DNA of 46,311 nt from an uncultured beta proteobacterium (GTDB lineage: Bacteria; Pseudomonadota; Gammaproteobacteria; Burkholderiales; Rhodocyclaceae), in contig CAINHS010000066.1 in assembly GCA_903848955.1 (NCBI GenBank), positions 1 to 46,311 of the forward strand, read 5' to 3'. A program made the translations under genes and the position numbers. Below, piece after piece: positions 1 through 10,204 of the stretch. The stretch's first letter is position 1, and every line of letters starts with the position of its first letter. Under the pieces are notes generated by a model, which saw nothing but the letters and a program-made list of their open reading frames with translations, was not told the DNA's origin and did no database searches.

Positions 1-2651
1 GATTCGGGCTCAGCGGCAACCGGCTCGGGCTCGGCGGCGGGAGTAGCTGCCGGCGTATCCAGTTCCAGGCTGATGCTGCCGAGATCGAGTTCGAGTGGTG
101 CCGGTTCAGGCACGGGCGCCGGCAGCGGAATACCCTGGGATATCTCGGGCAAGGGCGCCGCTGCCGCAGCCTCGGGCGGAGCAAGATCGAAGTCGAAATC
201 GATGCCGTTGGAATCCGCTGCCGCGGCAGCCGGAGCGGAAGGCGACTCGGCCGCAAGCGGCGAATCAGGTACGGTGGCGGCGGATTCTGCTGCCGGCATT
301 TCAAAATCGATATCGAGCGCGGCCACTTCGCCACTGCCCGCCGTCTGCGGAGCAGCGACAGCAACCGTCGTGGTCTCCAACGCACCCAGGTCGAGATCGA
401 AATCCAGCATCCCGGGGTCGGCCTCCGCCGCCGCAGGAGCGGCGTCGGAACCGGCCACGTCAGCAGTTCCGATATCGAGGTCAAAATCGAGGGCGGCAGC
501 CGCGGCGGTTGCTTCGGGCTCTGCTGCAACAACTTGCGGCGCCGGCTGTTCGCTGATCGGGCTGCTCAGGATCAGAGTGGCGTCCATGTCCAATGCGGCG
601 TCAGCGGGTGCCGGCGGGACTTCGGACGGCGCGCTGCCGTAGAGCGGATTTGCCGGATCGAGGGCAGCACCCATGGCAACCGCCTTCTCCCAGGACGCAC
701 CCGTGCCTCCGGTCAATTCACGCAGTTCCAGCGCCACTGACTGGAAGCGGGAAATATTCTTGCGGGCCGAATAGATGTCGAGCAGTTTCAGATGAAGCGC
801 CTGCCGCTGCGGATCCGCTTTCAGAGCATCCAGAAGTATCTCTTCTGCCTGGGTATCACGGCCGAAAGCCAGGAAGGTGTCGGCCTCGACAACCGGGTCG
901 ACCGCCTCCGGACGCCCGGCCATGTTCGCCACCGTCGCACTGAACTGACTCGACTCCTGCTCGCTCGGGGGCGGTGCTATCGATGCGCTGAATACCGAAC
1001 TGCCGGACAGATCGGCCTCGACGATGGTTGCGTTCGCCTTGGCTGCCGCGGTGCGCTTCTTGCGATAAGCGGAAATGCCCAGCCAGCCGAACAGCAGCGC
1101 CAGCACGGCACCGCCGCCAAAGACCAAGGGCGCGTTTTCCTCAATGAAATCCGGCTCGGGCGGAGGCGGCGGCGCGACGTTCTTCTTCGGCGCAACCGGC
1201 TTGGGAGCTTCAGCCGGCTTGGATGCTGCCGCAACTTCAGCCGGTTTCGCGACTTCGGCGGGCTTGGCCGCTTCGGCGGGCTTGGCCGCTTCGGCAGGCT
1301 TGGCCGCTTCGGCAGGCTTGGGTGGCTCGGCCGCCTTGGGGGCGGGTGCCGGCTTCGCCGGCTCGGCAGGCTTCGCTGCCGCCGGCAGCGGTGCTTCCGG
1401 CTTCTTTGCCGCAGGTACAGCAGGCTTTGTCGCCTGTGCCTGCTTCTGCAGATCCGCGCCGGTCTGGCTCTTCAACTCGGCGAGTTTCTTCAGATCACCC
1501 AGATTCTTTTCCAGTTCGGCGATGCGAGTGCCCGCGTCCTTGAGCGCCCTGTCGCGCGATACCAGATCCTCTTCAAGCGTGGCGATGCGCCCCTGCAATG
1601 GCTTGCCTTTGGCATCCTTCGCCGCTTCCGTGCGCGAGACTTCAAGCTTGTCCTTGCCGGTTGCCGGCGGCACCTTGTCTTCCACCCTGGGCGCGATCTT
1701 GCCGCTGACGGACTGCTTCGCCGCCTGATCCTTGGCCGGTCCGTCCGCAGCCGCAGACGCCAGGCGCTTGCGGTAGGCGTTGAAATCGGCAGCCTGAGCG
1801 ACAATCTCCTTGCGCGCTTCGCCGGCGGAAACCTTGCTCGACGCCTCTGCATCGGGGATCAAAAGGATCTTGCCGGCCTTCAGCCGGTTCATGTTGCCGC
1901 CATCAAACGCTTCGGTGTTGCTGCGGAACAAGGAAACCAGCATCTGATCGAGGCTGACGCCCTCGGGCTTCGTTTGCGCGGCAATTTTCCCAAGGGTTTC
2001 GCCCGCAACCACAGTGCGCGAAGTGCCGGCCATAGGTTTCGCCGCAGGTTTCGCCGCAGCGATTGCGGTGAGTTTCTCGGCTGGCGTCAGCGGCGCTGGC
2101 GGCGCCGGCGGGCGGCTCTCAACCACCGGACGGGTTTCCGTCTGCGGGGTCGGAGCGGCGCTTTCTGCCGGTCCGGTCACGGGCGGCCCGCTCCTGACTT
2201 CAGGTGCGGCTATCGGGACCGGCGCACTTCGTTGAGCGAGTTCCGGCGGATCAAGCAGGAATGTGTACTCCCGAACCAGCCTGCCCGATGCCCATGTCAA
2301 TTCCACCAGCATGTCGATGAACGGCTCGTTCAAAGGACGGTCCGTGCTTATTTCAAGATAGCGACGACCACCGCGTTCCTTGATGTCACGGGAAAACCGC
2401 AAACTTGCCAAGGCGGGCGAGTACTCGATGCCGGCTTGACGGAAGGCGTCGGCAGCAGCCACCCTGGCCACCAGCGAGTGGCCTTCATCGCGGCTCGCGC
2501 TGACTTCAAGCTCGGCCTTGAGCGGCTGCCCCAGAGCGGAGAATACGGAAATCTTTCCCAAGCCGGCCGCCTGCGTCGCCAAAGGCAGAACGGCAATCGC
2601 CGCCGCTATAACGGTGGCCTTGAGACGAGTTCGCTGGTCAGTATTGGGCAC
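1..2651 (-). CDS. fimV: FimV-like polar scaffold/pilus assembly protein, C-terminus cut by window edge
   Basis: Open from a GTG at 2651 to the window edge (about 883 codons seen). The start follows GGGAG with 5-nt spacing. It encodes a signal peptide (about residues 1-28, ending ATQAAG), the conserved FimV N-terminal domain starting LGKISVFSALGQPLKAELEV, a LysM-like peptidoglycan-binding region (RTVVAGETLGKIAAQ... to KAGKILLIPD), a coiled-coil stretch (IATLEEDLVSRDRALKDAG), a long Ala/Pro/Lys-rich linker, one transmembrane helix (VFGGGAVLALLFGWLGISAY), and an acidic cytoplasmic tail with repeated LDFDLD-type motifs. FimV proteins link peptidoglycan, cell-pole organisation, type IV pili and twitching, and the position directly downstream of asd is the usual one in beta- and gammaproteobacteria. 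The C-terminal FimV/TPR domain lies outside the window. Identification is strong; the exact start is moderately sure. Confidence 0.9.
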   Translation of the reverse strand, partial: MPNTDQRTRLKATVIAAAIAVLPLATQAAGLGKISVFSALGQPLKAELEVSASRDEGHSLVARVAAADAFRQAGIEYSPALASLRFSRDIKERGGRRYLEISTDRPLNEPFIDMLVELTWASGRLVREYTFLLDPPELAQRSAPVPIAAPEVRSGPPVTGPAESAAPTPQTETRPVVESRPPAPPAPLTPAEKLTAIAAAKPAAKPMAGTSRTVVAGETLGKIAAQTKPEGVSLDQMLVSLFRSNTEAFDGGNMNRLKAGKILLIPDAEASSKVSAGEARKEIVAQAADFNAYRKRLASAAADGPAKDQAAKQSVSGKIAPRVEDKVPPATGKDKLEVSRTEAAKDAKGKPLQGRIATLEEDLVSRDRALKDAGTRIAELEKNLGDLKKLAELKSQTGADLQKQAQATKPAVPAAKKPEAPLPAAAKPAEPAKPAPAPKAAEPPKPAEAAKPAEAAKPAEAAKPAEVAKPAEVAAASKPAEAPKPVAPKKNVAPPPPPEPDFIEENAPLVFGGGAVLALLFGWLGISAYRKKRTAAAKANATIVEADLSGSSVFSASIAPPPSEQESSQFSATVANMAGRPEAVDPVVEADTFLAFGRDTQAEEILLDALKADPQRQALHLKLLDIYSARKNISRFQSVALELRELTGGTGASWEKAVAMGAALDPANPLYGSAPSEVPPAPADAALDMDATLILSSPISEQPAPQVVAAEPEATAAAAALDFDLDIGTADVAGSDAAPAAAEADPGMLDFDLDLGALETTTVAVAAPQTAGSGEVAALDIDFEMPAAESAATVPDSPLAAESPSAPAAAAADSNGIDFDFDLAPPEAAAAAPLPEISQGIPLPAPVPEPAPLELDLGSISLELDTPAATPAAEPEPVAAEPE
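1261..1314 (-). repeat. Tandem 18-bp repeat in the fimV linker
   Basis: Three near-identical 18-bp units (GGCTTGGCCGCTTCGGCR on the plus strand) encode tandem AEAAKP hexapeptides in the Pro/Ala/Lys linker that follows the LysM region of FimV. Degenerate copies flank them on both sides. The unit is a multiple of three, so length changes here would keep the frame. Confidence 0.8.
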
Positions 2652-2740
2652 TGTGACTCCCGACGGGCATTTTTCAGTTTATCAAAAACGGAGGCTGACG
2701 CGAAGCTTCTCGGCATCAAGCGCAACAACCGTAACTAAAA

Positions 2741-2756
2741 TAACATCATGATGTTA
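2741..2756. promoter_or_regulatory. Perfect 16-bp palindrome between asd and fimV
   Basis: TAACATCATGATGTTA is a perfect inverted repeat in the 158-bp gap between asd and fimV. On the transcribed (minus) strand it is followed by TTTTAG. It could be a weak AT-rich terminator for leuB-asd or an operator for fimV. The stem is only about 6 bp with a CATG loop, so termination would be weak. Which role applies cannot be decided from sequence. Confidence 0.4.
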
Positions 2757-2809
2757 GCGATGCAAGCTCAACCTTATCATTACATTCCGGTCGCATCAGC
2801 CGCGCAACC

Positions 2810-3919
2810 TCAATGCAACAGGATGCGCAACATGCGCCGCAAAGGCTCCGCCGCACCCCAAAGCAGCTGGTCGCCGACGGTAAACGCCGACAGGTACTGC
2901 GGCCCCATGCTGAGCTTGCGCAAGCGCCCGACGGGCACACCCAAGGTGCCGGTCACGGCCGTCGGCGTCAGCTCTTTCAGCGTGATCTCGCGCTCATTGG
3001 GCACCACCTTAACCCAATCGTTGTGAGCCGCCAATATGCCATTGATCTCGTCCAGCGGCACATCCTTGACCAGCTTGATGGTCAAGGCCTGGGAATGGCA
3101 GCGCATGGCGCCGACACGCACACAGAGGCCGTCCACCGGAATCGGCTGCGCAGTGCGGCCGAGAATCTTGTTGGTTTCCGCCTGCCCTTTCCATTCCTCG
3201 CGGCTCTGACCGTTGCCGAGATCCTTGTCGATCCAGGGAATCAGCGAGCCGGCCAGCGGCACACCGAAGTTCGCCGTAGGAAACTTCTCGTCCCGAAGAA
3301 CGCCGGCCACCTTGCGGTCGATGTCGAGAATCGCCGAAGCCGGATCGTCGAGCAGATTCTTCACCGCACCGTGCGCCTCGCCCATCTGCACCAGCAGCTC
3401 GCGCATGTTCTGCGCGCCTGCGCCGGATGCCGCCTGGTAGGTCATCGACGTCATCCACTCGACCAGACCTGCCTTGAACAGGCCGCCCAGAGCCATCAGC
3501 ATCAGGCTCACCGTGCAATTGCCGCCGATCCAGTTGCGGCCGCCCTTGGCCAGGCTCGCCTCGATCACGTCAAGGTTCACCGGATCGAGAATGATCACCG
3601 TGTCGTCCTTCATGCGCAGGCTTGACGCCGCATCGATCCAGTGACCCGTCCAGCCGGCCGCGCGCAGCTTGGGGAACACTTCGGTGGTGTAGTCCCCGCC
3701 CTGGCAACTGATGATGATGTCAAGCGCCTTCAGCGCATCGATGTCCTTTGCATCCTTGAGTGGCGAAGCCCCGGTGGCGAATTCGGGTGCCGCGCCGCCA
3801 ACATTCGATGTCGTAAAAAATACCGGTTCGATCAGGGCGAAATCATTCTCCTCACGCATTCTCTGCATCAGGACCGAACCCACCATGCCACGCCAACCCA
3901 CCAGACCTACACGCTTCAT
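2810..3919 (-). CDS. asd: Aspartate-semialdehyde dehydrogenase
   Basis: 369 aa, NADP-dependent reduction of beta-aspartyl phosphate to aspartate semialdehyde, the branch point to lysine/diaminopimelate, threonine and methionine. The N-terminus [20 protein letters not shown] is the nucleotide-binding fold, and [17 protein letters not shown] carries the catalytic cysteine in the form typical of Gram-negative Asd. The length is as usual for the family. I chose the ATG at 3919, preceded by GAGA, over a TTG two codons upstream. It lies 20 bp downstream of leuB on the same strand, so leuB-asd are probably cotranscribed, with fimV behind them. Confidence 0.97.
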   Translation of the reverse strand: MKRVGLVGWRGMVGSVLMQRMREENDFALIEPVFFTTSNVGGAAPEFATGASPLKDAKDIDALKALDIIISCQGGDYTTEVFPKLRAAGWTGHWIDAASSLRMKDDTVIILDPVNLDVIEASLAKGGRNWIGGNCTVSLMLMALGGLFKAGLVEWMTSMTYQAASGAGAQNMRELLVQMGEAHGAVKNLLDDPASAILDIDRKVAGVLRDEKFPTANFGVPLAGSLIPWIDKDLGNGQSREEWKGQAETNKILGRTAQPIPVDGLCVRVGAMRCHSQALTIKLVKDVPLDEINGILAAHNDWVKVVPNEREITLKELTPTAVTGTLGVPVGRLRKLSMGPQYLSAFTVGDQLLWGAAEPLRRMLRILLH

Positions 3920-3939
3920 GATCAATCTCTCAAATCAAG

Positions 3940-4992
3940 TTACAACGCCGCGAGTACTGCATCGCCCATTTCCCGGGTGCCGACCTTCTTCATTCCGGGT
4001 TCGAAAATGTCGCCGGTACGAAAACCTTGTGCAAGGACTTTCTTCACGGCCGCCTCGATGCGCCCTGCGGCAGCCTCGTTGGCAAAAGTGTAGCGCAGCA
4101 TCATGGCTACGGAAAGGATGGTCGCCAGCGGATTCGCAACCCCCTTGCCGGCAATGTCGGGCGCCGAGCCATGCGAAGGCTCATACAGGCCCTTGTTGTT
4201 GGCATCGAGCGAAGCCGAGGGCAGCATGCCGATCGAACCGGTCAGCATCGAGGCCTCGTCCGACAGGATGTCGCCGAACATGTTGCCGGTGACCACCACG
4301 TCAAACTGCTTCGGGTTCTTCACCAGCTGCATTGCCGCGTTGTCCACCAGCATGTGCGAAAGCTCGACATCCGGGTATTCCCGGCCCGTCTCGATCGCCA
4401 CGTCGCGCCACAACTGGGTGCATTCGAGCACGTTCATCTTGTCGACCGAGCACAGCTTGCGATTGCGCTTGCGCGCCGCTTCAAACGCCACCCGCAGGAT
4501 GCGCCGGATTTCGCTCTCGGTGTAATGCATGGTGTTCAATCCAAAACGCTCGCCGTTGCGCATCTCGATGCCGCGCGGCTGGCCGAAGTAGATATCCCCG
4601 GTCAGTTCGCGCACGATCAGGATGTCCAGCCCGGCCACGACTTCCGGCTTGAGCGTGGAGGCATTGGCCAATTCCGGATACAGGATCGCCGGGCGCAGAT
4701 TGGCGAACAGCCCGAGTTGCTTGCGAATCCCCAGCAAACCGCTCTCCGGCCGCTGCTCGCGCACATTTTTGTCCCACTTTGGACCGCCGACGGCGCCCAG
4801 CAGAACGGCATCGGCCGCCTGCGCCAGCTTCTGCGTCGCCTCCGGGTAGGGGTTGCCGGTAGCATCCACGGCGCAGCCCCCCAGCAGGGCTTCCTCCATC
4901 TCGACGCCGAGATCGAGCGCCCCGAGGACCCGAACGGCCTCGGCAACAATTTCCGGCCCGATACCATCGCCGGGAAGTACGCAAATTTTCAT
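3940..4992 (-). CDS. leuB: 3-isopropylmalate dehydrogenase
   Basis: 350 aa. Oxidative decarboxylation of 3-isopropylmalate to 2-oxoisocaproate in leucine biosynthesis, cytosolic, NAD and Mg/Mn dependent. Visible hallmarks are [20 protein letters not shown] at the N-terminus, the substrate-binding LFANLRP segment, and the NAD-binding [14 protein letters not shown]-type motif (here [17 protein letters not shown]). The ATG at 4992 has AAAGGA about 8 nt upstream and is preferred to a TTG seven codons earlier. leuC and leuD, which often precede leuB in related genomes, are absent; the next gene upstream is an unrelated transporter. Confidence 0.97.
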   Translation of the reverse strand: MKICVLPGDGIGPEIVAEAVRVLGALDLGVEMEEALLGGCAVDATGNPYPEATQKLAQAADAVLLGAVGGPKWDKNVREQRPESGLLGIRKQLGLFANLRPAILYPELANASTLKPEVVAGLDILIVRELTGDIYFGQPRGIEMRNGERFGLNTMHYTESEIRRILRVAFEAARKRNRKLCSVDKMNVLECTQLWRDVAIETGREYPDVELSHMLVDNAAMQLVKNPKQFDVVVTGNMFGDILSDEASMLTGSIGMLPSASLDANNKGLYEPSHGSAPDIAGKGVANPLATILSVAMMLRYTFANEAAAGRIEAAVKKVLAQGFRTGDIFEPGMKKVGTREMGDAVLAAL

Positions 4993-5149
4993 TGGAAATT
5001 TCCTTTGTGCCAAACGAAGTTTCAGTGACGGCTAACATCAGGCCGGTCAGCGCCAGGCGCCACGGCTGCATACAAAACATCTTGCTCGAGCGAAGGCCAA
5101 TGCCCAAACACCGGGCCGGTGACTGACTGAGTAAGCGCGAGGGGGGGAA

Positions 5150-6307
5150 TTATCGCACAGCCGCGCCTGCTGAATCGCCCGGAACGCCCCGCCAGACCAG
5201 AATCAGACCGAGCAGAGCGAGCAGCGACGCAGCACTGAAGGTGATCTGCGGACCGAGCCTTTCCCACAGGTCACCCGCCAGCAAGGCGCCAGCCAAACCG
5301 CCGGCGCCATAGGCAACGCTGCCGTACAGCGCCTGCGCCCTCGCCTGCTGGCCGGCAACGAACCAGCGGTTGAGCGCTGCCATGGTTGCCGCATGGTGTG
5401 CGCCGAAGCTTGCGCCGTGCAGCAGTTGGGCAAATGCCAGAAGGGCGACGGATTCAACAGCCCAGCCGATCAGCATGAAGCGCAGCGCCGCCAGGGCAAA
5501 GCAGGCCAGAAGTATCTTGCGCAGGGAAGCCAGAGCCGAAATCTTCGGCATGAGCAGGAATACGACAATCTCGGCTACAACGCCCATAGTCCACAACAGG
5601 CCGACCAGGGTCTTGCCGTACCCTTGCTCCACGAGATATATCGTGTAGAAGACATAGAGCGCGCCGTGCGCTGCAGTCATGAACAGACCCGCGGCCAGCA
5701 GGTACGCCACTTTGCGCTGACGCAATACTTGCAGAATCGGGCCTGAGACTTGGCCCTCGCGTCCCTTTGCCTCGGTGAGAGTCAGCGCGCTGACAAACGC
5801 ACCGAGCAGCAGGACCCAACCCACCCAGAGCTGCGAACTGACCGGTGCTGCATCGAGCAACAGGCCGACACCCATCACGGCGACAACGAACCCGACCGAA
5901 CCCCAAAGCCGGATGCGGCCGTAGCGTTCCGGATTCGCCGCCAGATGCCCCAGCGTCAATGCTTCAACCAGTGGCAGCGATGCACTCCAGAAAAAGTGCA
6001 GAACTGCCATGCCGATCAGCAGCCCGACAAAGTCCTGCGTCAGGAAAACCACCGAGAAACTGGCGAGCGAGGCCGCCGTCGCTGCGGCGACTATGCGCAC
6101 GCGCCTGCCACCGCTGTCGGCCAACCAGCTCCACAACAGCGGCGCCAGCAGTCGCATGACCTGGCCGAGAGACATCAATACCGCGATGCGGCCGGCAGAA
6201 AAACCGATCGACTGCAGGTAGAGCCCGAAATACGGCAGGAAGGCGCCTATGAAGGCGAAGTACCAGAAATACCAGGCGGAAAGACGGCCGTGCGGCAGGA
6301 AGATCAA
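5150..6307 (-). CDS. MFS transporter, HcaT/PPP-type
   Basis: 385 aa with about 12 predicted membrane segments. The N-terminus (LSAWYFWYFAFIGAFLPYFG, then LYLQSIGFSAGRIAVLMSLG) resembles the 3-phenylpropionate/LacY-like MFS branch (HcaT, MFS_1_like). The substrate is unknown; HcaT homologues in betaproteobacteria are mostly uncharacterised. The start is a TTG whose bases overlap the TGA of the upstream ydcH-like gene (TTGA), pointing to translational coupling; no in-frame ATG occurs before the first membrane helix. The gene is followed by about 157 bp before leuB. Confidence 0.8.
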   Translation of the reverse strand: MIFLPHGRLSAWYFWYFAFIGAFLPYFGLYLQSIGFSAGRIAVLMSLGQVMRLLAPLLWSWLADSGGRRVRIVAAATAASLASFSVVFLTQDFVGLLIGMAVLHFFWSASLPLVEALTLGHLAANPERYGRIRLWGSVGFVVAVMGVGLLLDAAPVSSQLWVGWVLLLGAFVSALTLTEAKGREGQVSGPILQVLRQRKVAYLLAAGLFMTAAHGALYVFYTIYLVEQGYGKTLVGLLWTMGVVAEIVVFLLMPKISALASLRKILLACFALAALRFMLIGWAVESVALLAFAQLLHGASFGAHHAATMAALNRWFVAGQQARAQALYGSVAYGAGGLAGALLAGDLWERLGPQITFSAASLLALLGLILVWRGVPGDSAGAAVR

Positions 6308-6567
6308 GCTTTGTGTTTCTGGCCGGCGCGGAAGGCCTTCAGCAAATGGAAAATCTCGTCCTTGAGCTTGACCCGCGCCTTCTTCATGTCCTCGAGCGTG
6401 AAGTCGGCGACCGGCATGTCGTGTTCCTCCAGGTCCTCGACCTTGCCGGTGAGGCGGTTGTAGCGCCCGAACAGACTGCCGATGTAACCACCTTCGGCCT
6501 TCAACGCATCGATGGCGTCATGCATATCGGGGAATTCGGTGTAGAGATCATGATGACTGACTTGCAT
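6304..6567 (-). CDS. YdcH-family (DUF465) small coiled-coil protein
   Basis: 87 aa, highly charged and helical. It begins MQVSHHDLYTEFPDMHDAID, contains FGRYNRLTGKVEDLEEHD and ends in a Lys-rich helix (LKDEIFHLLKAF). The spacing of F..L...Y..L....E.E fits the YdcH/DUF465 family, cytosolic proteins of unknown function. The ATG at 6567 has GTGGAAAG upstream. Its stop codon overlaps the TTG of the MFS gene, so the two are probably coupled. Confidence 0.8.
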   Translation of the reverse strand: MQVSHHDLYTEFPDMHDAIDALKAEGGYIGSLFGRYNRLTGKVEDLEEHDMPVADFTLEDMKKARVKLKDEIFHLLKAFRAGQKHKA

Positions 6568-6616
6568 GGCTTTCCACCCTGTAAGACATGAAATCGGAAA
6601 TAGTGCTCAAATTCTA

Positions 6617-7726
6617 TCAGGCAATACCCGCAGCCTTGCCGGGGATCGCAGGCGTTTGGCATTCGACGTCGGCACACTGGGCGCGGTGATGCAGGGCGGC
6701 ATCGACAAGAACCAGCGCCAGCATCGCTTCGGCGATCGGCGTGGCGCGAATGCCGACACAGGGATCATGCCGGCCATGAGTTTCGATCAGCACCGGCGCA
6801 CCGGCCAGATTGATGGTACGGCGCGGCAGCCGGATGCTCGAGGTCGGCTTGACCGCCATTCTCACCACCACATCCTGTCCGGTGGAAATGCCGCCGAGCA
6901 CTCCTCCCGCGTGGTTGCCGATGAAGCCCTGCGGCGTCAGTTCGTCGCCATGTTCGCTGCCCTTCTGCGTCACGGACTTGAAGCCGGCTCCTATTTCGAC
7001 GCCCTTGACCGCATTGATGCCCATCATGGCGTAGGCAATGTCGGCATCGAGCCGCGAGTATACCGGGTCGCCCCAACCCACCGGCACGCCGCGAGCCACC
7101 ACCGTGATCTCGGCTCCGACGGAATCACCCGACTTGCGCAAGGCATCCATGTAGTCTTCAAGCCGGGGAACAATTCCACTGTTGGCCGCGAAAAAAGGGT
7201 TGCCGTCGATCGCCGCCTCATCCTGCCAGGGAATCTCGATGCTCCCCAGCTGGCTCATCCAGCCGCGCACCGCCACGCCGTAGCGTTGCCGCAGCCACTT
7301 GCGGGCAATGGCGCCGGCGGCGACGCGCACAGCCGTCTCGCGCGCCGACGAACGGCCGCCGCCGCGATGATCGCGAATCCCGTATTTCTGCCAGTACGTG
7401 TAGTCGGCATGACCCGGCCGGAAAGTCTCGGCGATGTTGCCGTAGTCCTTGCTGCGCTGGTCTTCGTTGCGGATCAGCAAGCCGATCGGCGTACCCGTGG
7501 TGCGGCCTTCGAACACGCCGGAAAGAATCTCGACGGTATCCGATTCGCGCCTCTGGGTTACGTGGCGCGATGTTCCGGGCTTGCGCCGGTCGAGTTCGAC
7601 CTGGATTTCCTCTGCCGATATTTCGAGGCCGGGCGGGCAGCCGTCGACCACACAGCCGATCGCCGGACCGTGCGATTCACCGAACGAAGTGACGCGAAAA
7701 AGAGAGCCGAAAGTATTGCCGGACAT
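6617..7726 (-). CDS. aroC: Chorismate synthase
   Basis: 369 aa. Converts 5-enolpyruvylshikimate-3-phosphate to chorismate with reduced FMN, the last step of the shikimate pathway. Diagnostic motifs are [20 protein letters not shown] at the N-terminus, [20 protein letters not shown] and [11 protein letters not shown], and the later [20 protein letters not shown] segment. Length is normal (about 350-370). A 49-bp gap separates it from the YdcH-like gene on the same strand, so ydcH and the MFS gene may share its transcript. Confidence 0.98.
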   Translation of the reverse strand: MSGNTFGSLFRVTSFGESHGPAIGCVVDGCPPGLEISAEEIQVELDRRKPGTSRHVTQRRESDTVEILSGVFEGRTTGTPIGLLIRNEDQRSKDYGNIAETFRPGHADYTYWQKYGIRDHRGGGRSSARETAVRVAAGAIARKWLRQRYGVAVRGWMSQLGSIEIPWQDEAAIDGNPFFAANSGIVPRLEDYMDALRKSGDSVGAEITVVARGVPVGWGDPVYSRLDADIAYAMMGINAVKGVEIGAGFKSVTQKGSEHGDELTPQGFIGNHAGGVLGGISTGQDVVVRMAVKPTSSIRLPRRTINLAGAPVLIETHGRHDPCVGIRATPIAEAMLALVLVDAALHHRAQCADVECQTPAIPGKAAGIA

Positions 7727-7863
7727 GGATGCTGACTGGAGCAGGGATGGAGGCGAATGGGACGTCGAAGCTTACCATGTTGATCGCAACGCCAATCGCG
7801 CTGCCATCGCTGAAACCAATCTTGTCCCTGGCGCGCTCAGGCAATGCCTAACTACCGCAGCCG

Positions 7864-8187
7864 TCAACGCTCGAGCAGGTCGCGCTTCCCCGGCTTTTGC
7901 AGCCACTCGTCGGCATCCGCCGGTGGCTCCTTGCGCTCGATGATGGCAGGCCACTTCTTCGCCAATTCGGCATTCAGTGCAATAAAAAGCTCCTGTCCCG
8001 CCGGCACGTCATCTTCGGCAAAAATCGCCTCGGCCGGACACTCGGCGACACACAGCGTGCAGTCGATGCACTCCTCGGGATCGATCACAAGGCAGTTGGG
8101 CCCTTCATGGAAACAATCCACGGGGCACACATCGACGCAATCCGTGTATTTGCATTTGATGCAGGATTCGGTGACAACGTAGGTCAT
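7864..8187 (-). CDS. fdxA: 7Fe ferredoxin (3Fe-4S/4Fe-4S)
   Basis: 107 aa. Electron carrier with one 3Fe-4S and one 4Fe-4S cluster. The cysteine pattern is C9-x7-C17-x3-C21 and C40-x2-C43-x2-C46-x3-C50, with an additional C12 and C25, as in Azotobacter FdI/FdxA-type proteins. The C-terminal extension ([17 protein letters not shown]) is typical of the group. The ATG at 8187 follows GGAG with 5-nt spacing; a longer frame upstream exists but lacks family similarity. It is transcribed divergently from trxA. Confidence 0.95.
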   Translation of the reverse strand: MTYVVTESCIKCKYTDCVDVCPVDCFHEGPNCLVIDPEECIDCTLCVAECPAEAIFAEDDVPAGQELFIALNAELAKKWPAIIERKEPPADADEWLQKPGKRDLLER

Positions 8188-8368
8188 GATCACTCCAGTC
8201 TCAATGGCCAATGTACCATCGCCGTGCGCTATCGGCGCGAGGCCGCGTTCGCCATGGCTGATTTTTTTTGCTAGCATTGCAACAGCAGGTAACTGCAGCC
8301 GCTGCAAATCATCGCCCCGGCCCGCCGCAGATGCGGCAACCGGAACGCAAACACTCCCCGAGGAATTC

Positions 8369-8695
8369 ATGAGCGAACACATCCACCACGTCACCGACAG
8401 CACTTTCAAAGCCGAAGTGCTGGATTCCGCGATCCCCACTCTGGTCGATTTCTGGGCCGAATGGTGCGGTCCCTGCAAGATGATCGCGCCGATTCTCGAC
8501 GAAGTGGCCAGGGATTATTCCGGCAAGCTGCGCGTGGCCAAGCTGAACATCGATGACAACCCGAAGGTCCCCGGCGAGTTCGGCATCCGCGGCATTCCGA
8601 CCCTGCTGCTGTTCAAGGGCGGCGCCGTCGAAGCGACAAAGGTTGGTGCCCTGTCGAAGTCGCAGCTGACTGCATTCATTGACAGCAACCTCTGA
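8369..8695 (+). CDS. trxA: Thioredoxin 1
   Basis: 108 aa with the canonical WCGPC active site (C33, C36), the [20 protein letters not shown] context, the cis-proline GIRGIPT and no extra domain. General cytosolic dithiol donor. The ATG at 8369 is preceded by GAGG with 5-nt spacing; upstream in-frame codons are non-homologous. trxA followed by rho is a conserved order in proteobacteria. It is one possible electron source for the Msr enzymes encoded further on. Confidence 0.97.
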   Translation: MSEHIHHVTDSTFKAEVLDSAIPTLVDFWAEWCGPCKMIAPILDEVARDYSGKLRVAKLNIDDNPKVPGEFGIRGIPTLLLFKGGAVEATKVGALSKSQLTAFIDSNL

Positions 8696-8777
8696 TCCCG
8701 TTACATTCCGGCTCGGAGTCTGATTCCGGGCCGCTGAAACAAGCAAGACAGGCGCCCACGCCTTGATGGCGCCGATT

Positions 8778-8854
8778 CGGTTCCCGTCCCGATCGAATTC
8801 TTTCCTGAATTCATCCCCTATACCCCCCTGTTCCGGCGTCCCGCCGGGATTTTT
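8778..8854 (+). promoter_or_regulatory. C-rich rho leader ending in a terminator-like hairpin
   Basis: The second half of the 172-nt trxA-rho gap is C-rich and G-poor (about 8778-8832), the composition expected of a Rho-binding rut region. It ends in CCGGCG-TCC-CGCCGG (8833-8847) followed by GA and TTTTT, a compact GC hairpin with a T-run, only 13 nt before the rho start codon. It also holds two GAATTC hexamers six bases apart that can pair. It may terminate trxA transcripts or attenuate rho. Autogenous control of rho through its leader is established in E. coli; its use here is inference. Confidence 0.45.
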
Positions 8855-8867
8855 GCGCAGGTAGTCC

Positions 8868-10127
8868 ATGCACCTATCCGAGCTCAAAGCCCATCATGTC
8901 AGCCAACTGCTGGAGATGGCGGCCGCCAACAATATCGAAAACGCCAACCGGCTGCGCAAGCAGGAGCTGATTTATGCCCTGCTGAAAAACCAGGCGAAAA
9001 AAGGCGAGACCATCTTCGGCGACGGCGTGCTGGAGATTCTGCCGGACGGCTTCGGCTTCCTGCGCTCGCCGGAGGAATCCTACCTTTCCAATGCCGATGA
9101 CATTTACATCAGCCCGAGCCAGGTGCGCCGCTTCAACCTGCACTCCGGCGACACCGTCGAAGGCGAGATCCGCACGCCCAAGGAAGGCGAGCGCTATTTC
9201 GCGCTGGTCAAGGTGGACCGCGTCAACGGCGAAGGGCCGGAAGCCGCGAAACACAAGATCCTGTTCGAGAACCTGACGCCGCTGCACCCGACCGAGCACA
9301 TGCTGCTGGAACGCGACATCCGCAGCGAAGAAAACATAACCAGCCGCGTCATCGACATGATCGCGCCGATCGGCAAAGGTCAGCGCGGCCTCATCGTATC
9401 GCCGCCCAAGGCCGGCAAGACGGTGCTGATGCAGCACGTTGCCCACGCCATCACCACCAACCATCCCGATGTCACGCTGATCGTCCTGCTGATCGACGAA
9501 CGGCCCGAAGAAGTGACGGAAATGTCCCGCACCGTCAAGGGCGAGGTGATTGCCTCGACCTTCGACGAACCGGCTACGCGCCATGTCCAGGTGGCGGAAA
9601 TGGTCATTGAGAAGGCCAAGCGCCTGGTCGAGCACAAGCGCGACGTGGTGATCCTGCTCGACTCCATCACCCGCCTGGCGCGCGCCTACAACACGGTACA
9701 GCCTGCCTCGGGCAAGGTGCTGACGGGCGGTGTCGATGCCAATGCCCTGCAAAAGCCCAAGCGCTTCTTCGGCGCCGCGCGGAATATCGAGGAAGGCGGC
9801 TCGCTGACCATCATCGCCACGGCGCTGATCGAAACCGGCTCGCGCATGGACGACGTGATCTACGAGGAATTCAAGGGCACCGGCAACATGGAAATCCACC
9901 TTGACCGCAAGATGGCGGAAAAGCGCGTCTATCCGGCGATCAACGTCAACCGTTCCGGCACCCGCCGCGAGGAACTGCTGCTGGTACCCGCCGTCCTGCA
10001 AAAGATGTGGATCCTGCGCAAACTGCTGTACAACATGGACGACATGGAAGCCATGGAGTTCCTGCTGGACAAGGTCAAGGCGACCAAAAACAACGCCGAG
10101 TTCTTCGATGCCATGCGTCAGCGCTGA
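8868..10127 (+). CDS. rho: Transcription termination factor Rho
   Basis: 419 aa hexameric RNA-dependent ATPase. The N-terminal helical domain ([18 protein letters not shown]), the cold-shock-like RNA-binding domain ([20 protein letters not shown]), the Walker A PPKAGKT, Walker [12 protein letters not shown] and the Q-loop/secondary RNA-binding segments ([20 protein letters not shown]) are all present. Length matches E. coli Rho (419). The ATG at 8868 has AGG upstream. Follows trxA; see the leader entry for possible autoregulation. Confidence 0.98.
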   Translation: MHLSELKAHHVSQLLEMAAANNIENANRLRKQELIYALLKNQAKKGETIFGDGVLEILPDGFGFLRSPEESYLSNADDIYISPSQVRRFNLHSGDTVEGEIRTPKEGERYFALVKVDRVNGEGPEAAKHKILFENLTPLHPTEHMLLERDIRSEENITSRVIDMIAPIGKGQRGLIVSPPKAGKTVLMQHVAHAITTNHPDVTLIVLLIDERPEEVTEMSRTVKGEVIASTFDEPATRHVQVAEMVIEKAKRLVEHKRDVVILLDSITRLARAYNTVQPASGKVLTGGVDANALQKPKRFFGAARNIEEGGSLTIIATALIETGSRMDDVIYEEFKGTGNMEIHLDRKMAEKRVYPAINVNRSGTRREELLLVPAVLQKMWILRKLLYNMDDMEAMEFLLDKVKATKNNAEFFDAMRQR

Positions 10128-10204
10128 AGAAGAATTGCGTGCGGAGGCTAATTAACGGATAATGCCGCGTTTTAGTGGTGGCGCGACGCCCTTTGTTGCG
10201 GGCC

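Noticed and set aside
792-2738. Long plus-strand open frame of about 648 codons antisense to fimV
   Set aside because: Arg/Leu-rich composition with no domain, and it mirrors the Ala/Pro/Lys-rich fimV frame; a GC-codon shadow.
5109-5123. Short CACCGGGCCGGTG palindrome downstream of the MFS gene as a terminator
   Set aside because: Loop of about three bases and only TTT after it on the minus strand; too weak to call.
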